DNA from: Mixia osmundae IAM 14324 | Taxonomy: Eukaryota > Basidiomycota > Mixiomycetes > Mixiales > Mixiaceae | Length of the DNA: 64,000 nt | Assembly (NCBI RefSeq): GCF_000708205.1 | Contig: NW_014575560.1 | Span: 250,501 to 314,500 of the forward strand | Direction: 5' to 3' | Shown here: piece after piece, positions 45,190 to 55,004 of the stretch | Layout: each line of letters opens with the position of its first letter | Position numbering within the stretch: position 1 is the stretch's first letter | Notes under the pieces: model-generated | What the model saw: the letters and a program-made list of their open reading frames with translations, nothing else | Database searches by the model: none | What the model was told of the DNA's origin: nothing | Position numbers and translations under genes: made by a program

Positions 45190-47970
45190 TCAAGCCATAT
45201 TGACGTCAAGCGAAACGCGCATAGCGGACCAGTCACGCATGAGACCATGTTGATTGGCATCGAAGCTACCCTTTGGCGTTTGCGGAAACAGCTTCACTGC
45301 AGTGGGACGCCGGTCGCTGTTGTATGCCGAGCTCGCGAAGGGATCGGCAAACGTTATGAACTCTTTGCGAGCCGCAGTGGACGTTGGCGTTGGAATGGGC
45401 ATCGCTTCGCCTTGCCATATCAGATCGCCACCCAGCGTGCCGCGACGTGCAGTCGCTGCCACAGGCGGTGACAGCATGGGAGATTTGCGCAATACACTTT
45501 GGACATGCTTGCTGTTCAGAGCCGGCGACAGGCTTGGTGATGCAAGCAGAAACGCGCCGCAAGATGGTCGACGATCTTCGACTGTGTTAGCGATGTAGAT
45601 CTGGCCGACTTCCGAAGACTGGTAAATACTGCTGCCACATCGTGAATGCAGTCCGAGCGAGCTTCGACGGTCATCTTGACTGAAGGGGCCGAGATCGGCC
45701 TCGTCGTCGTCGTCGTCGTCATCTGCGATGCTCATAGAAGGCGCAATCGAGACGCGGTTGTCCTTCTTGCGAGCTGGTTCGTCGCTAGCAGGACTGAAAG
45801 GATTTCTGAAGGTGCCTGATGGCAGAGAAAACCAGTCTGGCTGCGTAGCCGGCTGTATGCGGGTGGCGGGCGAAGCTGGCTGGGCTTTGGCTGGAGGCGA
45901 CGGCATGGCCGGAGCATAGTCTGGCACCTTCGAGCGCGCTTGATGACCGATGGTCTCCACGCGTTCACTAGCTGATAGATGCTTGCGCGCTTTCCGCTCT
46001 CGCCAGTTCGAAAGCTCAACATCGATTCTACCGCTGTCGTAATCTTCCAAAACCAATTGAGGGCTGTCGGTATACGCAACAGAAGGCTTTAGTGGAGCGG
46101 GCGCGGACCATTCGCTGATGATTGGCCTGCTGTTGTTTGACTTGCTGACATTCGGTTTGGGAGACACAAAAGCGGGCGCCCCGCTGACTAGTGGCCGATC
46201 GCTGGACGCTGCCGGACCCTTTGGACGTGTTGGTGCAAGTGTCGTCTTGTGTTGTGATGGAGCATGCTTAGGTGTCTTAGATGCAGATACCGCCGACGTT
46301 CTCGACGGCGTCGAAGTTGGGACCGCGCGAGGCTTTGCTCTCGGCGAGTCTTCGCCAGAGCGCTGCTCGTCCTTAGATCTGCTAGGCTTCTTGCCAGACT
46401 TAGCCTCAGGCGAGCTTTTTGCTGGTAGTGATGGACTCGACTGCTTTTTCGTTGACGAAAGCAGCGGAGGCGAAGCCTGAGGGGGCGGCTTACGCAACGA
46501 CTGATTCGACCTCGTCTTGACTGCTAAAGGTCTGACTGGTTGCACACCGACCGAGACGGATTGTACTGGCGGTGCAAAAGCGGGCGATGAGACCTTCGGT
46601 GACCCATTCGCGGCGAGTGCTTTTGCCATCGTGCGAAGTGGGTTGAAGGGCGACCTTTCGGTATCGCTGCGCCTTCGAGACATAGGTCCTGGTATGGGCG
46701 AGCTTTGACTGGGACGTCGACTGTCACTGTGTGTAGCACTAGGCCGCCGGCTTGAGCCGTCGGCTTGCCCGCTGGGACGACGTGAAGACTCGAGAGATCC
46801 GCTGAGTCTGCGTAATGCCAGCTCGAGAGAGCCGCTCGGTCGCCGTGAACTCTCGCTACCACGTCGCACGTCATCAGTGCTCGGTCTCCGACTAGAACCG
46901 ATGCTTGAACGACGGTCTGAGCCGCGCCTAGAATACCATCTTGCTTTGAGTGCGGGATCGAGGGGCATCAGCCTTTCAGACTCGCTATTGGACGCTTTGC
47001 GGATCTTGGTTGCTGCATCAGTAGGCAAGGGCGGAGCAGGCACGCGACCGACAGGTTGTATCGGCTTCGAGATGACCATGGCAGTCTTTTTATCCTTGCT
47101 GAACGATCGCATCATCGATGCCCCAATTGAAGTCTTTGACCGAGAAGCGGTCTTGCTCATCATCGATGCTTCTACAGATCGCGTACCAAACAGGGACAGG
47201 CTTTGCGGGCTGCCATCTGCTGGCACAGGCGTACGGTTGCGCGAGGGAGGCAAGGGCGCGCGCCGAGACGGTAGAAAGTCGGCAGATTCCTTTTCTAGTA
47301 CGGGAGTCAGGCAGTCTTGGGATAGCATTGGGGGCTGGGTGCGTTCAGGCGTGACAGGGCCGTCTGAGCTGCTTACAGACGTCGAGCTCGCGCTGCTGAC
47401 CAATCTCGGCATCCTAGACTCGGCCGAAGTAGGCGATCGCAGGAGATACGGATTGGCAGTAGAAGTCGTTGAGACTGACCATGCGGAAGAGATGCGACCA
47501 TTGACATCAATCCTGCGGCTACTGCTGCCAGCTGCAAGATGCGTCTCTGCAACTGATCTCGACTTGATGGCGGCATGCTCCATCAGACTGCGAGAACTCC
47601 GGACGCTCGCGAGCGAGTCGCTCAAACGAGACGATTTGTGATCGAGCACGGGCGAGTCATCATCTGAGCTGTCGGAGCGCTCTCGCGGTGTGTACGGAGT
47701 CGAATACTGAGCCGGCCGTCCGGTGAGACTTGTATGTTCGTCCAGCGGAGGGCTGTCCTCTTCAAGGAGCGCCGGCTCGTGGTAGTCGCCTAGATAGTAA
47801 GACAGAGAGATCGTCGACATGCGTGAGGCAGTCGACTTTGTCATTGCGAGCGGTTCAGATGTCTGCTCGTGCGACTCAGTCTGTCTAAAGATGCGTGCTT
47901 GATGAAGGCGGCTCACCTGAAAGCCGTAGCTTGCGACAGGCGACTCGTAGAGCGCTAGTTCAGGCAGCAT
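45190..47970 (-). CDS. Large disordered protein with an array of RRxS (PKA-type) sites
   Basis: About 926 aa from ATG 47970, read as one exon; a short in-frame GTGAGC...ACAG segment near 47920-47885 might be an intron. The protein is Ser/Pro/Arg-rich with no recognisable domain. Near 46665-46935 about ten RRxS sites occur within ~90 residues (RRGSDRRSSIGSSRRPS, VRRGSESSRRPSGS, LRRLSGSLESSRRPSGQ and more), matching the consensus of cAMP-dependent protein kinase. A DDDDDDD run and DRRSSLGLHSR follow, and the C-terminus is more ordered (KEFITFADPFASSAYNS, MRDWSAMRVSLDV). A regulatory scaffold under PKA or a related kinase is an inference. Composition bias makes homology calls unreliable. Confidence 0.7.
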   Translation of the reverse strand: MLPELALYESPVASYGFQVSRLHQARIFRQTESHEQTSEPLAMTKSTASRMSTISLSYYLGDYHEPALLEEDSPPLDEHTSLTGRPAQYSTPYTPRERSDSSDDDSPVLDHKSSRLSDSLASVRSSRSLMEHAAIKSRSVAETHLAAGSSSRRIDVNGRISSAWSVSTTSTANPYLLRSPTSAESRMPRLVSSASSTSVSSSDGPVTPERTQPPMLSQDCLTPVLEKESADFLPSRRAPLPPSRNRTPVPADGSPQSLSLFGTRSVEASMMSKTASRSKTSIGASMMRSFSKDKKTAMVISKPIQPVGRVPAPPLPTDAATKIRKASNSESERLMPLDPALKARWYSRRGSDRRSSIGSSRRPSTDDVRRGSESSRRPSGSLELALRRLSGSLESSRRPSGQADGSSRRPSATHSDSRRPSQSSPIPGPMSRRRSDTERSPFNPLRTMAKALAANGSPKVSSPAFAPPVQSVSVGVQPVRPLAVKTRSNQSLRKPPPQASPPLLSSTKKQSSPSLPAKSSPEAKSGKKPSRSKDEQRSGEDSPRAKPRAVPTSTPSRTSAVSASKTPKHAPSQHKTTLAPTRPKGPAASSDRPLVSGAPAFVSPKPNVSKSNNSRPIISEWSAPAPLKPSVAYTDSPQLVLEDYDSGRIDVELSNWRERKARKHLSASERVETIGHQARSKVPDYAPAMPSPPAKAQPASPATRIQPATQPDWFSLPSGTFRNPFSPASDEPARKKDNRVSIAPSMSIADDDDDDDEADLGPFSQDDRRSSLGLHSRCGSSIYQSSEVGQIYIANTVEDRRPSCGAFLLASPSLSPALNSKHVQSVLRKSPMLSPPVAATARRGTLGGDLIWQGEAMPIPTPTSTAARKEFITFADPFASSAYNSDRRPTAVKLFPQTPKGSFDANQHGLMRDWSAMRVSLDVNMA

Positions 47971-48424
47971 GTTGATGACTGTCACTAGACTTATAGGTGC
48001 CGAGCGGAGCGTGCGACTTTGTCAGGCCAAGCACTGGGTCGAAACTCAATTGCACGAGGCGCACACGACGAGGAGCGAGGGCTGCCGAGGTATGAGGTAA
48101 GCGCCATGCTGATGAGCCTATGACGGAGCTGCATGGCAGGCAAAGATAGCACTGTCGCATCAAAACCTTGTCAATGTTGCATACCAAGCTTCCGGAAGTG
48201 GTCAAATCAGTTGCCGGGCCCATCTGATTGACGCACGCGCCCTTGCCGTGTGCTTTGCTGATCGCAAAAGGCAAGGCGGCAAGGCGCCCGCCATTTGGGG
48301 CGCGTCAATTGATTTTACGCGCCACGTCAGGCTCCCCTCCGCTACCCCGCATCACTCGAAGCGAGCACACTGATCACAAGCGGCTGTCCTGCCCTGAGCG
48401 TGGATCTGCTGTACTCGCTGCGCT
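47971..48424. promoter_or_regulatory. Divergent promoter region, RRxS protein and amidase
   Basis: The 454 bp between the divergent start codons contain no frame that looks like protein. A GCAAGGCGGCAAGGCGCC direct repeat (two GCAAGGCG units) lies near 48270-48290. Promoters for both genes are expected here; no site can be named. Confidence 0.35.
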
Positions 48425-50300
48425 ATGGTGTCAGCAGCTCTATCGGCAGCGAAACACTACAAGGCGGCTCAGCTAGCCCCGGCCAATCTGCGAAATATCG
48501 CAAGCAAGTCTGGCCTGCTCATAGACGGCATCGAAGTGCCCAGCAAGGAAGATGCTGAGTATCTCAGCTGCACTGCTGTAGAGATAAGAGACAACATTGT
48601 CGACGCGAGCAAGTCAAAATGGACTGCGCAGAGAGTCATGTCTGCGTTCATTCGAGCAGCGATCAGATCTCAGGAGCACACAAATTGCTTGACCGAAGTC
48701 ATGTTCATTGACGCACTCGAGACGGCCAAGAAGCTCGATGAAGACTTCCAGCAAGATGGCACAGTCGTCGGCAGGCTTCACGGCGTCCCAATCTCTCTGA
48801 AAGATCTCATCCACGTCAAAGGTCTAGATGCCTCTATAGGCCGCTCTGCAGCGGTCACATTGCCGACCGCAGACGCAGGCAGTGCTGCCGATCATCTGTC
48901 GGAGCACGATGCGCTGATCGTCTCTATCTTTCGCGGCGAAGGCGGCATACCCTTCTGCAAGACGAATGTCCCACAAACCATGCTGAGTTTCGAAGGCAGC
49001 AATCCCGTCTTTGGAGCGACTCGAAACCCTTACAACCCTATGGCAACGCCAGGAGGCTCATCTAGCGGTGAGGCTGCTTTGCTCGCCTCCGACGGATCGC
49101 CTCTTGGCGTGGGCACGGACATCGGCGGATCTTGCAGAATCCCCGCAGCCTTCAGTGGCTGCTACGGTCTGAAGCCGGTCAGCGGACGCATGCCCTCACT
49201 CGGTCTCGTTTCGCCCAACGAAGGCTTCGAATCAATCAAAACCACTCCTGGGCCGATGGGCAGATCTCCTTCTGATCTCGAGCTAGTCTGTCGAGTCGTG
49301 TTCGATGCCTGTGTCGAGCGAAGGACCTCCCGAGTACTCACCGGTGTCATGCCCTTGCCTTACCGCGATGTCACCCTGCCCGAGAAGCTGAAGCTGGGCT
49401 ACTATCTCACCGACAACCTGTGCACAACTTCTCCCGCATGCCAACGAGCCGTACTCGAAGCCGTACGGGCGATGGAGAAGCGTGGTCACGAGTGTGTTCT
49501 TGTCGATGCGCCAGATGCAGTGCAGAATATCAAGCTGTTCGCGAGCATCACTTCGGCAGACGGCTACGCGACTCTGCTCGCGAGCATCGGCACCGATCCA
49601 AAAGAATCTGCCCTTTATCTCACCACTTTGGGTCCTAGCGTGCCAGGCCCGCTGCGCTGGCTCGGACTGAGTCTCGCCTCACTCTTCCTAGGCGACTCAA
49701 AGTTTCTGTCAATCGCTGCAGAGTCTCGTCCAAAGACGATATCAGAGCTACAGCAGGTGCAAGCGCGGCGACAGCGCTATGCCAACGCTACCCGCTCGAG
49801 GTACTTTGCCAACGAGGCGTCGGGAGGTCTCGATCTCGATGCGATCATCTGTCCCACTATGCCTATACCTGCTCCGACCATCGGCTCTGCAGGCACTGTT
49901 AGTGCAATCGCCGCTGCGACGATAGCATGGAATATCGTTGACAGTTCTGTCGGTTGCATGCCGGTCACCTTTGTTGATCCCGAGAAAGATGCTCTACCCA
50001 AAGATTGGTCCGCTCAATGCCAAGGCTCGAGCTTCCTCGAATCGCAGATTTACGGCGTCGAGAAAGCAGGCAAACGTCTGTCGGGCTTATACGATGCAAA
50101 AGCCATGGCAGGCCAGCCAGTAGGCATCCAGGTACTTCACACCACGAGCGGGTTAAGCAAAAGGCTGAAGCATCATACAGATTGTCGGCGCTCAATGGGA
50201 GGAAGAAAAGGTCATCGAGATCATGAAAGCGGTCGATGTCGCGCTTGGGTTTCGTGGCTTCGGGCCTGGCGAGTTTCTGAAGTCACATCCATCGTCCTGA
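48425..50300 (+). CDS. Amidase-signature hydrolase (acetamidase/FAAH-like)
   Basis: Exons 48425..50131 and 50181..50300 (49-nt intron) give about 608 aa. The Ser-Ser-Lys catalytic triad is present: Lys in HGVPISLKDLIHVKG, Ser in TPGGSSSGEAALLASDGSPL, and the nucleophile in VGTDIGGSCRIPAAFSG, followed by CYGLKPVSGRMPSLG. Fungal relatives hydrolyse acetamide, other small amides or fatty-acid amides; the N-terminal ~100 residues with helical character resemble acetamidase/FAAH-like members. Substrate is unknown. No signal peptide or peroxisomal tag is seen; the protein ends FLKSHPSS. It converges on the dynactin p62 gene with 69 bp between stops. Confidence 0.9.
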
Positions 50301-50369
50301 TTAGACGGTCACATCAGTTATATGTAGAGCACGCACGTAGCAATGCATTCGAGACACTGGCCACCCGGC

Positions 50370-52114
50370 TTACGCGGCTCGGCCTAAGACAAGGGTAGTC
50401 CAGAAGCTAAGCGCATGTTTGCCGCCTTGCGCAGCTTTGTCGAGTGCCATTGCGTTTGCGTCCTCCTCCATCGTATATGTGTACGTCACACGTAACGGGA
50501 TCTGATCACTTGATGAGTATAATACAAGCAGGCGGCGATGCAGCTTACTCTGATCTCGCCTGATGCGTGCTCATCGATAGCACATTCGAGCAGGACGATC
50601 GATCTATTGCCGCGCTGCTGAACACCATCTGAGCGCGAGCTTGGCGCAGCGCCTTTCGCGATATCTTCGGTGTCATATTCCCAGAGCTCTGCAAATGCCG
50701 CAATGTCGAATGACGATGCGGAGAGCTGTGTCCTGGTTCTGTCATTCCTTGGCTTCTTGGAACCCGGTCCTGCGTAGTCAAAGCCCGGTTCTGCTGTGGT
50801 CAAACGGATTGGTTCTGGCCCAGCAGAGTCGTCTGTAACGTCTGCTTGCGCAAGGGAGACGGAAATCGGCTCGTACAGTGGGTTGGCGAAACTGACTTCG
50901 AACGTGTAACGCTGCCCTGGAAGCAGACGATCGCTCTTGTCAATGGAAGGGTCTCCTAGCGCGGATGTTTTCTTCGCTTCATCGGTGACGGAAGGACGTT
51001 TGCGCAGTTCGATAGCAGGCAAATAATTGGCAGCCATGAGCTTGATCTTGTAGCGGAGCGACTGTGCTTTCTGCTCTGGCCTAATGAGGATATGTCGACA
51101 AGCACGACACCGCTTGGACATCTTGGCGCGCAGTGGCACGCGCGCTGGCATGAGCGACGAGCTCGCTCTGGACGTCTGCCAATTTTGCGTGTTTGCTCGA
51201 TCGACGGGAGCAATATTGTCTAGATTTGTAGCGTTGCGTAGCAATTCTATGTTCAATCGATCTTGCGATGGCGCCGTGGTCTCACATAGCGAGCGGTGGG
51301 ATTGCAAGGCTGAGTAGTCAGCCAATTCATCGCGTCCAGTAGCCTTGCTAGAAGGGCGCGCTCGAACATGCCCAGCGAGCAGGGTCGCATATCGCGCAGG
51401 TAGCGACGTCAGAGCTGATAGATGCGCTGCTGATGTAGCTTGTGTACCTGACGCGCTCGCTTGCGCAGAAAGACCCTGGCGCACATAGGGCTCGAGATGC
51501 GCGCGAATATGCTCAAAAGCCTGGGAGGCAGGTGAATCTAGCTCTGCCTGCTGCATCTGGCCTTGACCACGACTGTACGCTTGAGCATGTCTCTGCTGGA
51601 TTATGCCGATGGACCTACCTGCTAGACCGGTCGGCTTGTCAAAGATGAGATCGATCTCTGTTGAGTCCCACTTGCAAAAGGAGCAAACGAGGATATATGT
51701 CGGCTCTGCGCTCGATCTGCCCAAGTCGTGTGCCACGACAGAGAGTGTTGTAATGCACTGGGGGCACTCAAAGCAATGTCGTGCACACCTGACAGGCGAC
51801 CTCATGAGTACCTTGACGCCCATTGAGCTTAATCTTGAGCTTGCCTGTTCTTTTCCCCTCGCACGCTTGCTGCTGGCACCTCGAAAAGGCAATTTGGACA
51901 GTAGTAGCATGAAGGCTCGAAGGTGCAGCAGTTGTTGCAGCTCACGACGTCGCATTCCTCGCAAAAGTAGAGCTTGGACAGTAGATGGTACTGCTCGGCT
52001 CATCAGCTTCAAAGGACGGATCTATGCCGCGCTTGCCTCATATGAAGCTGCCGGTGCTTTGCCTTTGGTGTCTTGCTGCCCACAGCGACAATGGTAGAGC
52101 GCATGAGGCGCCAT
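50370..52114 (-). CDS. DCTN4: Dynactin subunit 4 (p62)
   Basis: p62 is a zinc-binding subunit of the dynactin pointed-end complex. Four exons: 52114..52037, 51990..51845, 51788..50549 and 50501..50370, about 531 aa. It starts MAPHALYHCRCGQQDTKGK, then YHLLSKLYFCEECDVVSCNN, CYYCPNCLFEVP, NRCARHCFECPQC, CSFCKWDS, CRACRHILIRPE and a C-terminal sheet ending LRVTYTYTMEED...LSFWTTLVLG. Introns 1 (52036..51991) and 2 (51844..51789) both need GC donors, GAG|GCAAGC and CAG|GCAAGC. For intron 2 the reading frame ends in a stop just after the junction and no GT donor nearby fits the phase, so the GC reading is nearly forced. Confidence 0.9.
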
Positions 52115-52398
52115 GCACCATGAGACTCGACACGCTGGCGCGCACGCGCCAAAAGACAGGCTAGGTTGCAGGATCTGCGTGAATGGGCACATGTAATGCA
52201 TGGACAACACAGCTCAGGCGCGCCCCTTGATAGTATCCTTACGAGTCGCGCTACCACTATTGTTGCTCCTAAGAGACTGAGGCTTGCTGACGGGATCAGA
52301 TGAGGTCGAGGCGACATTGGGACAATCGCAGATCGTGTGCTGACAGTGGGCTCCATAGAGCGTTCTGGTGACCCACTTTGGTCTTCGCTTCACTGTGA

Positions 52399-53396
52399 CT
52401 AGGTTTCAGTCTCGAATGCTAGAGTATGCGAGCAATAGGGCGCACTCTTATTGAGATCGGTGACGTTATGCGGCAGTGTGCCACCGAGCAAGTATCGTAA
52501 CGTTTCTCGCGTCATGACGGTCGAGCGTGTCCAGACGGGCTGCTCGCTCTTCTGACGTACGAGCTCTTCGTCGTCACTCGGCCATGCATCGGACTCTGCG
52601 AGCACTGTAAGCCACACAAGCCCTCTGCCTGCGTGCAGACCGGGACGCACGAATCCATCCGACGAAACCGTATTGATGTCCGATCAAGGCTTCGACTGCC
52701 ACTGCCCCAGCATCGTTGCGCTTGTATTCCAACGGCTGATCTGACGATCCGACACCTTTGAGAAAGCGTGACATTTTGCCGGCAAGGGATGCCTGTCCTG
52801 CGTATCAGCTGTGCATCGATTATTGTGCATTCCCTACCACTGTGCCCTGCACGGGTTTGTCGCCTAGACCATGGATCTATTGAAGACGATTAGTGTCTGG
52901 CAGCGACACACTTATGAGGACAGACTTTGACAAAGTACCAATGCGTCAATTCGTAAATGATCGCGCCGAGGGTGAAGATGAGAATTCGACTCAGTCCCGC
53001 CGCATCACGACGTTCTTGGGCGGCCTGTGCGAGTTTGTGAAGATGCCAGGGGAGGTAGATGACATCGTGCGGGTTGAGTCTATCAATCTTGTATGCATCG
53101 TCAGGGTTGATGTCCTCTGTCAGCTTTCTCGTGTTCAGGGCGCTCTTGACGAAGACGAGCGAGGGTGGCGCCCTGAGCGCACCCACAAGTCTTCCATCAA
53201 GCTCGTCAATGGGTAGACTTGCAGGAATGACGTTGCCAGATGTCGCAAAGAGGATGACACTTCGCAACCGCAACGATTGAGGTACTTTGGATTGCGATAG
53301 CCGATCGAACAGACGCTCGGCCAATTGCGTCACCGGACTGATGCCCAGCTTGCGATGACGGATGCCATCGGAGGTGACAAACGCATTTACTTCCAT
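52399..53396 (-). CDS. Uncharacterised protein, four or more exons
   Basis: No family is recognised. Exons 53396..52912, 52863..52838, 52797..52669 and 52628..52399 give about 289 aa in one consistent phase; two introns are only 40 nt. Visible parts: MEVNAFVTSDGIRHRKLGIS, NPHDVIYLPWHLHKLAQAAQ, a hydrophobic segment ILIFTLGAIIYELTHWYFVK, a basic stretch, then VEALIGHQYGRGLVWLTVLA and a Thr/Asn-rich tail. The hydrophobic segment might be a membrane helix. The frame stays open for 66 codons upstream of ATG 53396 without another ATG, so an earlier exon (an ATG lies at 53580 in a different frame) is likely and the true start is unsettled. It is divided from SWP1 by 210 bp, tail to head. Confidence 0.5.
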
Positions 53397-53606
53397 TGGA
53401 TGCGCAAGAAGAGATGAGACCGAGCGAGAAGTTACGAGGGGTTCGTGCGAAGCGCCACATGTTTCGAGAGAAGGCCTGTGCAACCGGATCAGCGCACAAG
53501 CACAGCGAGCGCTAGCTCGTGTCAGTCTTTTGTGCTTTGTCAGCGAAAGGAATGGCAAGACTGTCGAGGGCGTAAAACATGATGCGTAATGCAATGCGAG
53601 GGCATC

Positions 53607-54818
53607 TTACAAACTCTTCTTGAGCTTTTTCTTATCGTCTGAACGTAATCGTCGAACGTCTCTGAGCGCTTCTCTACCGGTGATGATCGTCATGAGGCCG
53701 AGACCACCGACAAAGGGCAACACGGTGACGACTGTCATTCTGAGCCAGTAGAGATGCGTCAGAACTTGGAATCCTGCGATACTTGCAAGGAAGGCGAGAA
53801 TAGAAGGCGTCGGTCTGCTTAGCTTGAGCTGTGAGGAAAGCTTGTAGATCTGAAACACGGTACGTGTCAGCCGGATCGATGGCTAGACACGAGACATACA
53901 GCAAAAAGCAGGAAGGACCAGGGTAAGCCGACGACGGCCAGCGTTGCCACGAGTGCTAGCATAGCGTTGACTTTCTTCTCTTTCGATCTGAACGTCCACC
54001 CGAGCTCAGGCTGCACGCCGTACTTTTCGCTCGCCCAATGTTTCGATGCAGAGCCTGAGATCTCTCTGATACTCTCTGTACGTGCAGACTCGACGAGGTC
54101 CGTCGCTAGTCTCAGCGTACCCAAGTCCAAGACGGTCGCTTGTACATCTTTTGAGCTGATGTAGAGCTTCACGCGGATGGTCGCCGTCGAGGCGAGGAAG
54201 GCAGCATTGTCGCTGGACCATCCTTTCTTGCCCCCGCCGGGCTGACTGGGCAGTGAAGCCAAGGGTAGCAGCAGTAGCTCCAGAGGCGCTTGTGCCATGT
54301 CGATCTCATAGCGTGCCTTGCCCGTCTTCTTGACTTTGACAGGCGTCGTCCAGCTAAAAGGTCCGTCGTAAACCTCGTTGCTCGACGCGCCTACAGGTGA
54401 GATGGAGCCTGACGAGCGTCGAGCAGCGGAGGAGTCGTCTAGAGTTGCCGAACCTGCTGCATCTTTCACCAGTTGGCCAGAAGGAACGACTTCACGGGGT
54501 ACGCTAAAGACGAGCGAGGCTTGATCTGGTGGTAAGCTCGCGCCAGAGTCACTCGAGACACTGAAGGAGATCTTGAGCGTCGAGAGGCTGTCTACCGGAA
54601 AAGGAGAGCTTGTTGCCAGCTCCGAGTCGCTTGAGCTATCGAAGCTATCCAGGCGTTGTCAGCTGAGAGATGCAGGCAGTCGGCGTAGGCACGTACCTCA
54701 GTGACTTGGTGGTGATGCCGGCCGAGTCGACAAGAGCTAGCTTGCCATCCTTGACTTGATAGGCCGGCGTAGCCAGTGTCAGGCGGCACAGCAGCAACAG
54801 TGAACCCAAGACGAGCAT
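53607..54818 (-). CDS. SWP1: Oligosaccharyltransferase subunit Swp1/ribophorin II
   Basis: This subunit belongs to the ER complex that transfers glycans to Asn. Exons 54818..54697, 54644..53900 and 53849..53607 give about 369 aa. A signal peptide (MLVLGSLLLLCRLTLATPA) is followed by a beta-rich luminal part (YQVKDGKLALVDSAG, FSWTTPVKVKKTGKARYEID, VKLYISSKDVQATVLDLGTL). WTFRSKEKKVNAMLALVATL opens the membrane region, with about three hydrophobic spans and a Lys-rich end KKKLKKSL that could act in ER retention. The layout matches the C-terminal half of ribophorin II, as in yeast Swp1. The start is 186 bp from RPN2, a probable shared promoter. Sequence identity in this family is low. Confidence 0.75.
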
Positions 54819-55004
54819 GTCCTGATCCTGAGGATTGCTGCTCGAGCCTGTCTGTCTGCCTTTTGCCTGTCACGCGAATTCCGCGAAGTACGCCGCGCAA
54901 GTCGACCGACGATCCTGTCGTAGGCTCACAAGGGCAGTCGAGAGCACGTCGGTAGACCGTTGAAGGATCTGCAGACAGAATAGTAGGGTCTGCACCGACG
55001 CAAG

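Noticed and set aside
46118-47641. Long open frames on the plus strand opposite the RRxS protein
   Set aside because: They mirror the Ser/Arg/Pro-rich composition of the minus-strand gene and have no start context, domain or splice support.
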